Part shown: piece after piece, positions 18,889-27,856 of the stretch | Layout of the letters: every line of letters begins with the position of its first letter | Position numbering within the stretch: the stretch's first letter is position 1 | Translations under genes and position numbers: made by a program | The notes under the pieces: generated by a model | The model's database searches: none | What the model saw: only the letters and a program-made list of their open reading frames with translations | Told to the model about the DNA's origin: nothing | Origin: Mesostigma viride | Lineage: Eukaryota > Streptophyta > Mesostigmatophyceae > Mesostigmatales > Mesostigmataceae | Length of the DNA: 34,000 nucleotides | Direction: 5' to 3' | Assembly (NCBI GenBank): GCA_009746045.1 | Contig: RPFO01000065.1 | Location: 4,100,509-4,134,508, forward strand

Positions 18889-20120
18889 CCTCTACTTCAC
18901 CAATTACAGGCAATTGCCTTACTTGGTGGCTGTGGATGAATGGTCAGGCTACATTGGAATTGAACCATAGATATGGCAGCAGGGGATGAGAATACTCTCC
19001 ATGCCGCAGTACTTGTTATTCTGCAGAAGTTTGCAGTTATTCATAAACTGCAGATGGACTTGCAGTTTAACTGCCTGACCAAATACTCTGATCTGCCTTT
19101 CCTATAAGGATTGTAGGTCGTGAAGATCACCAAGCCCAAGGCAAGGTTGACAGATATATACAGGAGCTTAAGAAGTTGGTAATATCCGGGGACTATCCTG
19201 AGATGTTTAAACCAACTTTTGCTGTCAGGTGTTTGGGTGCTGCAAAAGTGGAAAACACCATGAACAACCGTTTTCATACTATCAAGGTGCGTGGTGTTCC
19301 ACGGCTGGTCTCACCTCGTGGACTAGCAGGTGGCCTCTACCCTGATGACATCATGCAGGCATGGAGTAAGCAGAGGTGGGCACAGTATGCTCATCTCTGT
19401 GAAAAGGATAAACAGAGAGGAGAATCATTAAAATTTGAGGTGGGAGACCAGGTGATCTTCCACAAAGAAAATGCTCCTGGTAAACGTGGTTATTGGCAGG
19501 GTCCAGGGACCATAACCTCAGTTGACCTGGAGATGAAAACTGCTGATGTGGTCTGGAATGGGACCACTTATCATCTGGCTTGGAATAGATTGAAGAGAGA
19601 TCCAATGAACGTTCAAGAAAATCCCCTGGAAATTATGGCCCCTGAAGAGGCACTTGGATCTCCCAATCTTTCCTGTCCACCTTTGGCCAGTGAACAGGCT
19701 GGACTCCAACTACCAGAAAGGGCGGCCTCCCATCAACTGGAGCCTACTACTCAGCAAGCTCAGCCTAAGACATTGACCATGGGATATCACAGGATGATAT
19801 GGATGAAGCTGACTTGTTGGATAATAGGGTGTCTGATCAGCACCGGAAGCTCCGGCCGTTGGAACATGGGCTTGAGACCCCTGGGCAGGTGGATAACATA
19901 TTTCAGTCTGAACAGCCAAAGCTTGGATTCAATTACCCTGGTAATAAGCCATTGCCCTTGGAGACTGATGGGATTCCAGCCCAAGGAAGACAAGCTGAGG
20001 AGGCGTAGTCCAGGTTGAACACTCAGCTCGGCAAGAGAGGCAATCCTCAAGAGCTTCGGGATATTGTAAAGAAGCTCAAGCCCTCACTAAAGATTGCCAC
20101 AATAACTTCTCTTCCAGAGA
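18889..20120 (+). pseudogene. pol: Copia-A integrase core and C-terminal module, frameshifted
   Basis: Just after the nested insert the trace reads YRQLPYLVAVDEWSGY, the first core strand with a catalytic Asp. It goes on through HAAVLVILQKF and KLQMDLQFN (second Asp), then HQAQGKVDRYIQELKKLVIS. In the last block a D stands where Copia-B has the catalytic Glu (AIERAIQEVKKLI). An open frame at 19176-20018 covers the C-terminal module. It has FEVGDQVIFHKENAPGKRGYW, a QGPGTITSVD stretch and HLAWNRLKRD, which resembles the chromatin/DNA-binding tail of integrases with a GP(Y/F)-like motif. Frameshifts or stops occur near 18890, 18960 and 19110. IN inserts the cDNA; this copy cannot make a full protein. 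Confidence 0.7.
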
Positions 20121-20132
20121 AGGGCATGGACC

Positions 20133-22190
20133 TTGATGCCTTTGATCGATGTGGATACCAAAGCAGAGGTCTCTGTCACCTCGCCCTTTAATGCTTTGCT
20201 GGATAAGTATTCCCTTGAACCCAGTCCATGGACTATTGTCCAAGACTTTGCGGGTAACACTGATCATCAAGTTCTTGGGAATATCACTATCCCATTCTTG
20301 GGTGAGTCTTTGACACTTTGTGTTGTTGATGGCTATAAGGGACCCACTCTCATTGGCCAGCCATTCTTGGTGACTCCCGGTGTTACCATTGTTGATGGCC
20401 CCAATAACACAAAGAGTCTCCTAAAAACCCATTGTGACCCAATTCCTCTGGAATCATTCAGATGTCTCTTGCCTCTTGAAATGTTCCAGAAGGCAAATTG
20501 GAAGACCGCCTGTGTCGGTTCAGTAAAAGGAGCAGAATGGGGAAGGGATATACCCCCAGCTTCTGAGCTGGTAGAACCCGCCCAGCTCAGTGTGACTTCT
20601 CTTGGTCTCACAAAAAGGTCATTTGCTGCTCATAGCCCCATGTCCTTTGATGATGTAGACCTGGATTGTCACACTTTCGCTGGCCTTGAGGCCTGGCGAC
20701 TAGCATTGGTGCGTGCGCTCCAGGAGTGGCAAACGCTGGATGTTTTTGAAGGCATTTCAGAACCTCCACCCAATGCTCAAATGCTTCAGTTGCGTTTTGT
20801 ATGCAAGATGAAGAGCAAGCTTGGTGAGCCTCCCATACCAAACGCACGTCCAGTCGTTACCCAGTTCCATGGTACTACAGACTTTGATAAGGAGGAGCTG
20901 TACACTCCTGGCCTGTCACATCCTGTTCTCAGGCTTATTCTTAGTCTGTACCTTGGTGCTTTGGACTATGGCTTGGATTATGGAGCAGAAATTGATGACT
21001 TCAGCAGGGCCTTTTTGCATGGTGATCCTCAGGTGGCCAGAGCCACTTGGCAAGCTCAAAGACCCTGTTGTGTTAAGACCCCAGCATGCTGGATAGCTGA
21101 AGTAGGTCATCCCTACATGCAGCCTAAAGTGGGCTGGGAAGGACTGGTCAGCAGTCCAGTCATCTGGTATGAAACCATTGCTCCTGCCATCCAGGAGAGA
21201 TGTCAGATGCAACAATCTCATCTTGCTTATTGTCTCTTTGTGGGGCAATCCAAGGGACAACCCACCTGGGCTACCCTACATGGAGATGACATGCAACGCA
21301 TTGGTCCCAAGGGATGGTTGAATGAGACCTATAAAAGGCTCAATGACAAGTCCCCTATTGGTACCAGAGCATGGTTTAGTAAAAACAGCCAGGTACCTTA
21401 CTGTGGCATTGGCTGTACCCTTTTCCAGGATGACAAAGGATGGCATCTTAAGCTGCAATTGGCGAAGGGGTATAAAGAAAAAGTAATAACTCAGTTACCC
21501 AAGAGAGTAACTGAGGAGAATGCCCCTACGGTTAAAGGTCAACTGGGTTGGCTGGCTGCCACAACTAACCCTGACCTGGCAGTACAGAGTAGGATGCCAG
21601 ACTCTGTTGTTGTAGGAGAAGGAAGGAGGCGCCTGGAGAGCTGCCTCAATGAATCTCCTGACTTGGTGTTGTCCGGTGTAGACTGGCATGGGCGTATCAT
21701 CATAGACGCCTACACAGATGCTAGCCAAGAGTCTAGATCTGCCAACAAGATTGGTGCCAGAGCCGGATGCCTGATCACCATCAGGAATGAAGGCAAACAG
21801 CCCTCGTTGGTATACTGGTCCAGTAACCTTCAGAGGAGGCGGTTTGCTGGCATTGACACCGCTGAGTGCAGGGCATATGCCATGTGCATTCGCGATGCCA
21901 TATACATAAGAGAGCTACTCTTATGGTGTCTGAGTCAGATAAGACCTCAACCTGTGATTGATGTCAGGGTTTATTGTGATAATAAGCCCGTGGTCTCTTT
22001 TATCAAGAATGAGAGGGCCACTACTACTGACTTGGACTACCTTGTGGCAAAGGAGTTGTCCAGCCACTGTATAACCATACATCTGCCAGGACACTCAAAT
22101 CCTGCTGATGCTATGACCAAGCTTCCACGACTGGCCCTTAATGGGTACCAGTTGCTGCGGTCCATGATGGCTGGGAAACCCTTGTCATGA
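20133..22190 (+). CDS. pol: Copia-A retropepsin-like, reverse transcriptase and RNase H
   Basis: 685-residue open frame (Met at 20133 is the first in frame; the upstream link is frameshifted). Residues 5-80 resemble a retropepsin: IDVDTKAEVSV, then VLGNITIPFLGE and LIGQPFL. The active-site triad is DTK at 20154-20162. RT follows: LRFVCKMKSK, NARPVVTQF, EIDDFSRAFLHGD (motif A), SSPVIWYETI, then WATLHGDDMQ, giving HGDD at 21279-21290 in place of YVDD. RNase H has DAYTDAS, DTAECRAYA, VYCDNKP and NPADAMTKL, covering the acidic residues. The layout from RT to RNase H is Copia-type. Having the protease after integrase is not the known Copia order. Intact in this stretch. Confidence 0.82.
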   Translation: MMPLIDVDTKAEVSVTSPFNALLDKYSLEPSPWTIVQDFAGNTDHQVLGNITIPFLGESLTLCVVDGYKGPTLIGQPFLVTPGVTIVDGPNNTKSLLKTHCDPIPLESFRCLLPLEMFQKANWKTACVGSVKGAEWGRDIPPASELVEPAQLSVTSLGLTKRSFAAHSPMSFDDVDLDCHTFAGLEAWRLALVRALQEWQTLDVFEGISEPPPNAQMLQLRFVCKMKSKLGEPPIPNARPVVTQFHGTTDFDKEELYTPGLSHPVLRLILSLYLGALDYGLDYGAEIDDFSRAFLHGDPQVARATWQAQRPCCVKTPACWIAEVGHPYMQPKVGWEGLVSSPVIWYETIAPAIQERCQMQQSHLAYCLFVGQSKGQPTWATLHGDDMQRIGPKGWLNETYKRLNDKSPIGTRAWFSKNSQVPYCGIGCTLFQDDKGWHLKLQLAKGYKEKVITQLPKRVTEENAPTVKGQLGWLAATTNPDLAVQSRMPDSVVVGEGRRRLESCLNESPDLVLSGVDWHGRIIIDAYTDASQESRSANKIGARAGCLITIRNEGKQPSLVYWSSNLQRRRFAGIDTAECRAYAMCIRDAIYIRELLLWCLSQIRPQPVIDVRVYCDNKPVVSFIKNERATTTDLDYLVAKELSSHCITIHLPGHSNPADAMTKLPRLALNGYQLLRSMMAGKPLS

Positions 22191-22458
22191 GGAGTAATCT
22201 GGGAGCCTGAGCCTAATGCTCCTCCTGTAGGTTTTTATCCCCCTGGAGGTTTTGTCCTCTCTGGAGAAGAGGTTTTCCTTCAGATTTGGGTTTTCCCTAC
22301 AGCAGGTTACACCAACCATGCAATGATGAGATGCAAACTCCATAAGACCCAAGTGAGTCCCCATTGCCCTCATATGTGAAAGTGAACTGGCCAGGTGCGG
22401 CCGAACATCAATGAATACATCTAAGCCTTATCACTTTCACAAGGGAAAGAATGGCTGG
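22191..22458 (+). promoter_or_regulatory. Copia-A 3' non-coding region with GGTTTTTATCC motifs and polypurine tract
   Basis: AGGTTTTTATCC (22229-22240), GGTTTTGTCC (22248-22257) and GGGTTTTCCCT (22288-22298) are repeated variants. Copia-B has AGGTTTTTATCC and GGTTTTCCCT at the same relative place. The purine-rich stretch AAGGGAAAGAATGGCTGG (22441-22458) abuts the 3' LTR and is the likely plus-strand primer. Confidence 0.6.
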
Positions 22459-22938
22459 AGTTGGTTGGAGACCCATCTAGGGTCCACATGGGTCCTCAGA
22501 GATAGAGGATCTTGTACAGATTACTACAATATACTTTATTGTAGTATTGGGCCAATGGCTGTACTTCACTAGTACTCGCCAATGGGATAACGCCACGTAG
22601 AATATATGGGCGTCTCCCAGGCCTCCACGTCACCGGCTGGTCAAGGGCCGGTGTAGTACTGTCAATAGGACTGAGCCGACTATCGGCCTATCATGTATGC
22701 GCATCTGCCTTGCTACCTCCTAGAGGATTCTAGAAGTATCTAACACGCGGCATGCACTGAACTACACGGAATGCATGTCCACGTAGGATATTCAGCAAGA
22801 CTGATGAAGATGCCAAGCGCAATAGAATATATGCGCAACGAAGACGAATTATGCAATAACGATAATAACGTAAAGAAATAAAGAAGAGCCTTTGTTTTAT
22901 GCATAACGCATCAAGCAAGATACCTTTTTATTGCAACT
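22459..22938 (+). repeat. Copia-A 3' LTR
   Basis: 480 bp, differing from the 5' LTR at two positions (both G for A). It ends CAACT directly before the CCTAT duplication (22939-22943). Confidence 0.92.
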
Positions 22939-22943
22939 CCTAT

Positions 22944-23374
22944 CGCGCCCGCCGCGACTGCCGGGTGGTGCTGCGTCGCTTCCCCCAGAAGCCAGGTGAG
23001 ACGTCAACCACCCTTGCCGCGACAAGCTCAAGGACTATAGCTTCTTAACCTCATGGGCCTGGTAGGTGAGGTAGAACTGCGTGGGTGCCACCGCCTTCCC
23101 CACTCACGCCGGGCCACAAGGCGGCTCCCCAACCAGTCCTGCTCATGCACCTTCCCCTCCCTTGAGGACAAGCAGCGGTTCCTTTCTCGCCGCAAGAGGT
23201 TGCACGACCTCACTTGGACGCTTAGTAGCTGGACGACGACCTGACCCCCGCCTAGCAGCAGCAGCAACGTGCCCTGTGGCCGGAATACATCCGCCACAAG
23301 CAGGACCCCCAGAAGCCCAAGGTGTACTGGAGGGGCGGGGACCTGATGATCAACCACAAGATGTGGACGCCCCC
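22944..23374 (+). pseudogene. HAL-like ORF1 of copy A, RRM and C-terminal part
   Basis: Resumes copy A after Copia-A. It encodes the RRM start (CRVVLRRFPQKPG), a degraded linker, VELRGCHRLPHS, a DKQRFLSRRKRL helix, and QKPKVYWRG and MINHKMWTPP at the end. This matches copy B at 33280-33685. Small indels break the frame near 23010 and 23110-23240. Copia-B interrupts the last few codons. The layout is that of the L1 ORF1p RRM plus C-terminal domain, which binds single-stranded nucleic acid. Confidence 0.65.
23370..23374. repeat. Target-site duplication (left) of Copia-B
   Basis: CCCCC, repeated at 32667-32671. Low complexity makes it weak alone. However, the flanks join to the sequence seen in copy B at 33676-33690. 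Confidence 0.6.
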
Positions 23375-23999
23375 AGTTAACGTAAAGGATTTACGTTAGA
23401 TGGATAGAGATTGTTACGCTCTTTCCAACGGCACCTTGAACGCCTCATTTGGTTAAGGAACGTAAAAGTTATGACGTTTCCTAGGCTGTGCCGACAGTAC
23501 CCGGCGCGCCACTGTGGGCGCGTACGGACACAGGATGTACAAGTGTCACTTTGATAGTCCGCAGGACGTTGACAGGACTTGTACAGGACTTGATGGTCAA
23601 TTGATAGGTAGGCGCACTGTAGCGCGCCAGGACCTATGAGACAATTGATGCTGAGTAGTGTACGGATAGGTCCACAGGACTAGCCGTATGGACAATTGAT
23701 AGATCTGCGCGCCAAAGGCGTGCCAGAGTCTGTGTAATCAATTGATTGACAGTTCAGCTGTGACAGTGCAGCTGAATACTTGGACGCGTCCCTAGCATTC
23801 AATGAAGCTATATGTGTGACTTGGTCGCACCGGGACGCTAGTTCTTGCGTGCACGTTCTCTGGGCACTGCGACCCTGTCGCCTGTGCTGCGTGCAGTATT
23901 GGAAGTGACGTGACTTACGTCTGTGTTTCCTTGTTAATAATAAAGGCAACTTCCTGCAAGAACCATGGCGGAATTCGTGGCATTCTCACGCTCACAACT
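23375..23999 (+). repeat. Copia-B 5' LTR
   Basis: 625 bp, beginning AGTTAACG and ending CACAACT. An AATAAA at 23939-23944 may direct polyadenylation. It differs from the 3' LTR by a few changes, including a 3-bp insertion and an 8-bp deletion (ATTCAATG) in the 3' copy. No tRNA-complementary primer site was recognised downstream (CGTATTACACG). Confidence 0.88.
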
Positions 24000-24023
24000 C
24001 GTATTACACGCCTTGTTAAAAAG

Positions 24024-24740
24024 ATGCCAAATTCTGAAGAATTCCGGATTCCCGCCGATGAGGAAATAGCCGCTCCGCCGGCTGGTCCTCCGTCAAAACC
24101 GACTGCGCCGTCGTGGCAGCAATTGCTCGACGAAGTCACGATCTCGCTCGACGAACTTCATCGTCGGCAGCGCGCAGTTCTTCCGTTGCTCGGGGATAAC
24201 CCCGAGGACCCCGAGTTGCCAGCACTGGTGCCGGCTATACGCGCATTGTTGGACCAGATTCGCAACATTTTATCGCAGTTTACGGTCCAGGTGCGGGGAG
24301 GTTTGCGGTCGGTGAACGAGGTCACCACTGCCATCGAGGAGCTGGATAACGCCATCTCTTCGCTCACCGGTTACCAGAGAAACTTGCAAAACTGGGCATC
24401 GCTACGCACGGGGGGCGCGCCGGCGGTGTCGACAAATTTGTTTCAAGATCTCGCGTTGCTGTCGCTGCTCACACGCGGCGTACGCAGTCGCGAACGCCAG
24501 GTTCTTATTAACCTGGTGGCTTTTCTCGCGTCTCTGCGAGAGTGGATTCCCGCAGGGTGGGAATTGTTATCCATTTTTACTCATCCTCTGCGCCTCGTCG
24601 CGCGTCGGGCGCGCGCAACTTTCGCGACGGGAAGCACACCGGTTTTAATACATACCGGTGCAGGTCCGGCACACACGCCGGATATGGAGGATCCTGAGTT
24701 CACCTACGAGTACTGTGACTTCCGGGGCCTTGACTACTAG
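24024..24740 (+). CDS. Unknown helical protein encoded upstream of gag in Copia-B
   Basis: 238 residues from the ATG at 24024 (MPNSEEFRIPADEE). It is intact and lies between the 5' LTR and gag. Residues 1-35 are acidic and proline-rich. About 35-140 look like long amphipathic helices (SWQQLLDEVTISLDELHRRQ; LDQIRNILSQF; TAIEELDNAISSL). About 155-215 are more hydrophobic (LALLSLLTRG, VLINLVAFLASL, WELLSIFTHPLRLV) and end in a basic stretch. The tail is acidic (EDPEFTYEYCDF). The codons are more GC-rich than those of gag and pol, which hints at separate origin. I recognise no family. It could be a captured gene, an accessory or structural factor, or a diverged Gag-like domain. Copia-A has no counterpart. 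Confidence 0.65.
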   Translation: MPNSEEFRIPADEEIAAPPAGPPSKPTAPSWQQLLDEVTISLDELHRRQRAVLPLLGDNPEDPELPALVPAIRALLDQIRNILSQFTVQVRGGLRSVNEVTTAIEELDNAISSLTGYQRNLQNWASLRTGGAPAVSTNLFQDLALLSLLTRGVRSRERQVLINLVAFLASLREWIPAGWELLSIFTHPLRLVARRARATFATGSTPVLIHTGAGPAHTPDMEDPEFTYEYCDFRGLDY

Positions 24741-24905
24741 GTCGGCCAATTTTCTTTTCCAGTACTCGTCGACATTTTGTCGAATTTTCAGCGGCAATTC
24801 GCGGGGGCGGCGGCGACACCGGCGCAGGCGGCAGTTGTGACAACCTTTTGTACTTACTTTTCTGCTGCTTTGCTAAGGTGTTCTTTGAATAGCTTGTAGT
24901 GCAGA
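24741..24905 (+). other. Spacer between 5' ORF and gag of Copia-B
   Basis: About 165 bp with a GC-rich run (GGGGGCGGCGGCG at 24802-24814) and no open gene. Confidence 0.4.
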
Positions 24906-25996
24906 ATGGCAGACGGGCGCCGTAGCAAAGGTGCCCCAGCCAGTGGAAATAATGGTGGTGCTGGTAGTGGGACCGCTCACGTAGATGACGTGGGGGTTAC
25001 CGGAGAGATTACCAACATTCCTCACAATAATAATAATGCACAAGCTGTTCATGGCTTTGATCTCACCACACAGGGTCTTTTAATTGTTAATCAGCTGCAG
25101 CCTGTAACCTCAGACTCCAAGCCTAAGCAGGCTGAAGAGTTTGTGGAAGGATTGGAAGGGTTCCCTAGCTTGTACGGTGGTACAAATTACTATCAAATCT
25201 GGATAGGAAGTAGCACTTTTGGCAAGTGTACTGACCAGATTAAGGACCTGACCAGGGAGTGCAAGAAGGCCAATAAGGCCTGGGCACTGTATGTAGCTGA
25301 GCTGAAGGAGCTGCTGGAAGACCAGCGAAAGAAGGTCGGCATCCATTGGCAAGACAAGTATCAAGGGTGGGAGGTCAAGGGGGATCTCATCCAGAATTTC
25401 CTTAGCTATTGCAAAATGGTTGAGGAAGGCAGGGCTCACGGTTTCAACGTGGCAGACAACATAGCCCTGACCAACTGGCTCAAGGTTTCTGGGCTGGATA
25501 AGGCGACACGTGGCTCCTTAAAGGTCATGTGTGCCCCACTCACCCTGAAGGCCTACAAGGTCATCATCAAACAAGCTCGAGGCAGAGGAGCTGTTTGAGG
25601 GTGGAGTGCCAGCAGTGAAGGCTACCCAGGCAGGTGGGCGTACCCAGGGGGCTCCAAGACGTCTGAGGCTGACAGAAGCCAAGGAGGACGAGGGGCAACC
25701 ATAACAAGCGCAAGGGCGATCATTCACCCGACTCTGACAGGAGGTCACACTCCAAGTCGGTGTTCAGGCGGGTGGGTGGTAAGCCCAAGCAGGGCAACGC
25801 GTCTGACAACGGGGGAGTGGCCAGGGCAAGTCAAAATACAATGCTACCTGTGCAAGGGGTGGGGGCACATCAAGAAGGAGTGTCCCAGCTTCAAGAAGTC
25901 CCAGGGCCAGGGCAGCAACAAGAATAACAAGAACAACAACAAGTCCCAGGGCCAGCCTTCAAAGGGCAGTCAGCAAGAAGACAACAAGGAGCAGTG
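24906..25996 (+). pseudogene. gag: Copia-B Gag with one CCHC knuckle, frameshifted
   Basis: It opens at ATG 24906 (MADGRRSKG). Low-complexity N/G-rich residues are followed by a helical capsid-like part: FDLTTQGLLIVNQLQ, LYVAELKELLEDQRKKV, then DLIQNFLSYCKMVEEG and TNWLKVSGL. A frameshift near 25570 moves the reading to KLEAEELFEGGVPAVKATQ. A second one near 25690-25780 leads to the nucleocapsid, with a single CX2CX4HX4C knuckle CYLCKGWGHIKKEC (about 25840-25880) and a K/N/Q/S-rich tail ending at 25994-25996. Compared with Copia-A it has one knuckle instead of three. Gag would form the particle and bind genomic RNA. Confidence 0.75.
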
Positions 25997-26136
25997 ACTG
26001 TCTGAGGCAACCCCTACACACCTTAATTCACCCAGGGGGAGGCCAGGTGCTCCAATGCAGATTTTATATCTGGGCAACAAGAGGGTGATCTCCAGGTTCA
26101 GGTGGCCCCAGGTCACCTGGAGAGGTACAGGTTCCT

Positions 26137-27856
26137 ATGAAGACGTCCTTGACAGCTGATGCAGCTGTAAGAATGTCTGACCCCATGCATCCTCGTGCTG
26201 GGCACGAGGGTGGACCTCTCATTTTGAGAGAAACCAATGTACAACCACAGAGGGGTGTGAAGGCCTCTGGTGGTATGCATGTGGTCCCTGCTGGCGGTCC
26301 AGGTGTTGGGCATGAGCAGGGTGACTCAGGCTCTGAGTCAGAACAGGATGGAAGTCAGCATGGTGATGCTGGACAACCTGACAGCACAGTCCTGACTGTG
26401 CCAGGGACTGCTTCCTCTGTGTACCAGGAGTTGGGTGCCCGAATCCACAACATGTTTGGGCATGCCACTTCTCTGTCAAACAACTTTGCCTTCCGTATGG
26501 GCAGGGCACCCCTTCTTAAGGCGTGTCAGCAAGCTGCCTCACGGTGTAAGTGCCAGTTGTCCTCCAACAAGCCCAGGAAATCACATGCCAAAGCTCTACC
26601 TCAGAGCATTGGTGATCTGCAGTGTGATATCCAACACATCAGGGGCATGCAACTGTTGGTGTGCGTGGACAGGTACACGAAATACAAGGTGCTAGCATTT
26701 ACCTTCTATGAAGAACAGGTACTTGCTGGCTGCCCTGCAGAATGTAAGAGCCAAGTTTCCTACCACAAGGATCCAGGTGGACATGCAGTTTCAGCATCTC
26801 AAGGGTGATCCTACCCTTCCTGAGTTGCTGGTTACACCTAGGGAGGCTCATGGGCAGCAGGGTGCTATCGAGAGGGCAATCCAGGAGGTCAAGAAATTGA
26901 TCATCTCTGAAGACTGGGTACCCTTGTCTGCACCTGCACTTGTCAGGAGTGCATGGCTGAGGAACGTGGAGCAGCAGCTGAACAGCAGGGTTAACTTCTA
27001 CTATGATGGAGTTGCTGTCAGCCCAATGGGTCTATATCATGGCCTGTGCCCACCACATGTGCTGGAGGGCTGGAAACATGCTGCACATGTCACCTTTGCC
27101 AAGCTGAGGGAGAAGGACCGGGGTTGGAAGATGCTGGAGCCACAAGTGGGTCAGAAGGTCCTAGCTTGGAAGGAACCTAGCCTTTATGGCAAACGTGGTA
27201 GCTGGAGTCCTGGGGTGGTTACCCAGGTTGATGAAGCTAGCCACGCATGCTTGGTCAGCATGGAGGACGAACCAAAGCATGTACACCGGCTGAGTTGGTC
27301 ATATGTCAAGCCTAACCTGATGAATGAGGGCAGTCAGGCACAAGGCTCACAGGATCTGCAGGATTTTCAGGTCCCAAGTGACATCACTGACGCAACGACC
27401 ACATCTGTTGCAGGGGAATCTGTCAGCCCTGGCCAGGTTGCAGAGGTACTTGTTGAACAGGCTGCAAGGTCAACAGCTGGGGAGTCAACTGTCAAGCCCA
27501 AGGCACTAACCAAGCCCAGGGGGACAAGTTTGGCTGGATTGATTGGGGCTCTACAAAGAGCCAAGAAGCAGCCCAAGGTAGCCAAGCTCAGGTGGCATGG
27601 CAATCTGGGGCTGGACACTGCCTTAGAGGTAGACACTAATTCTCAGGTTTCCATCATTGGGACCAGGGCTGCAGCAGGGTACAGCATGTCTGAACCCAGC
27701 TATCAGTTTGTGTCTGACTTCAGTGGCGGGGTACACGTGAAGGTACTGGGTGAGGTATTCATTCCTATCCTTGGACAGGACACTGCTTTTTGTGTCTTGG
27801 AGGGCTATCAAGGACCTGCTCTTCTGGGGCAGAATTTCCTATGCCAGGATGGGTAG
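26137..27856 (+). pseudogene. pol: Copia-B integrase and retropepsin-like domain, one frameshift
   Basis: The first frame starts at ATG 26137. After about 100 polar residues it has the zinc-binding region (IHNMFGHATS...CKCQLSSNKP) and the first IN core strand (DIQHIRGMQLLVCVDRYTKY). A frameshift near 26740 leads to the second frame, with RIQVDMQFQHL (second Asp) and GQQGAIERAIQEVKKLI (catalytic Glu). The C-terminal module VGQKVLAWKEPSLYGKRGSW follows. The second Asp and the Glu are about 29 residues apart, shorter than the usual 35. From about 27570 a retropepsin-like domain follows (ALEVDTNSQVSII, VKVLGEVFIPILGQD, ALLGQNFL). Its triad is DTN at 27632-27640. So PR is directly after IN, as in Copia-A. 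Confidence 0.78.

Larger units (their letters stand above)
14004..22938 (+). mobile_element. Copia-A: LTR retrotransposon with order Gag-IN-PR-RT-RH
   Basis: The element has 480-bp LTRs at 14004-14483 and 22459-22938 that differ at 2 positions by eye, and a CCTAT duplication. Without the nested inserts (about 16422-18876 plus a 12-bp duplication) it is about 6.5 kb. Gag is at 14497-15738 and the integrase zinc-binding part at 15777-16421. The IN core is at about 18889-19240 and the IN C-terminal module at about 19430-19600. A retropepsin-like domain (about 20133-20370), RT (about 20640-21500) and RNase H (about 21690-22120) follow. Near-identical LTRs point to recent insertion, yet pol has frameshifts near 18890, 18960, 19100, 20010 and 20135. 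It may have moved using proteins supplied in trans, or the sequence may contain errors. Confidence 0.9.

Noticed and set aside
26113-26509. Minus-strand frames within Copia-B pol
   Set aside because: Antisense shadows of the integrase-coding region with no recognised motifs.
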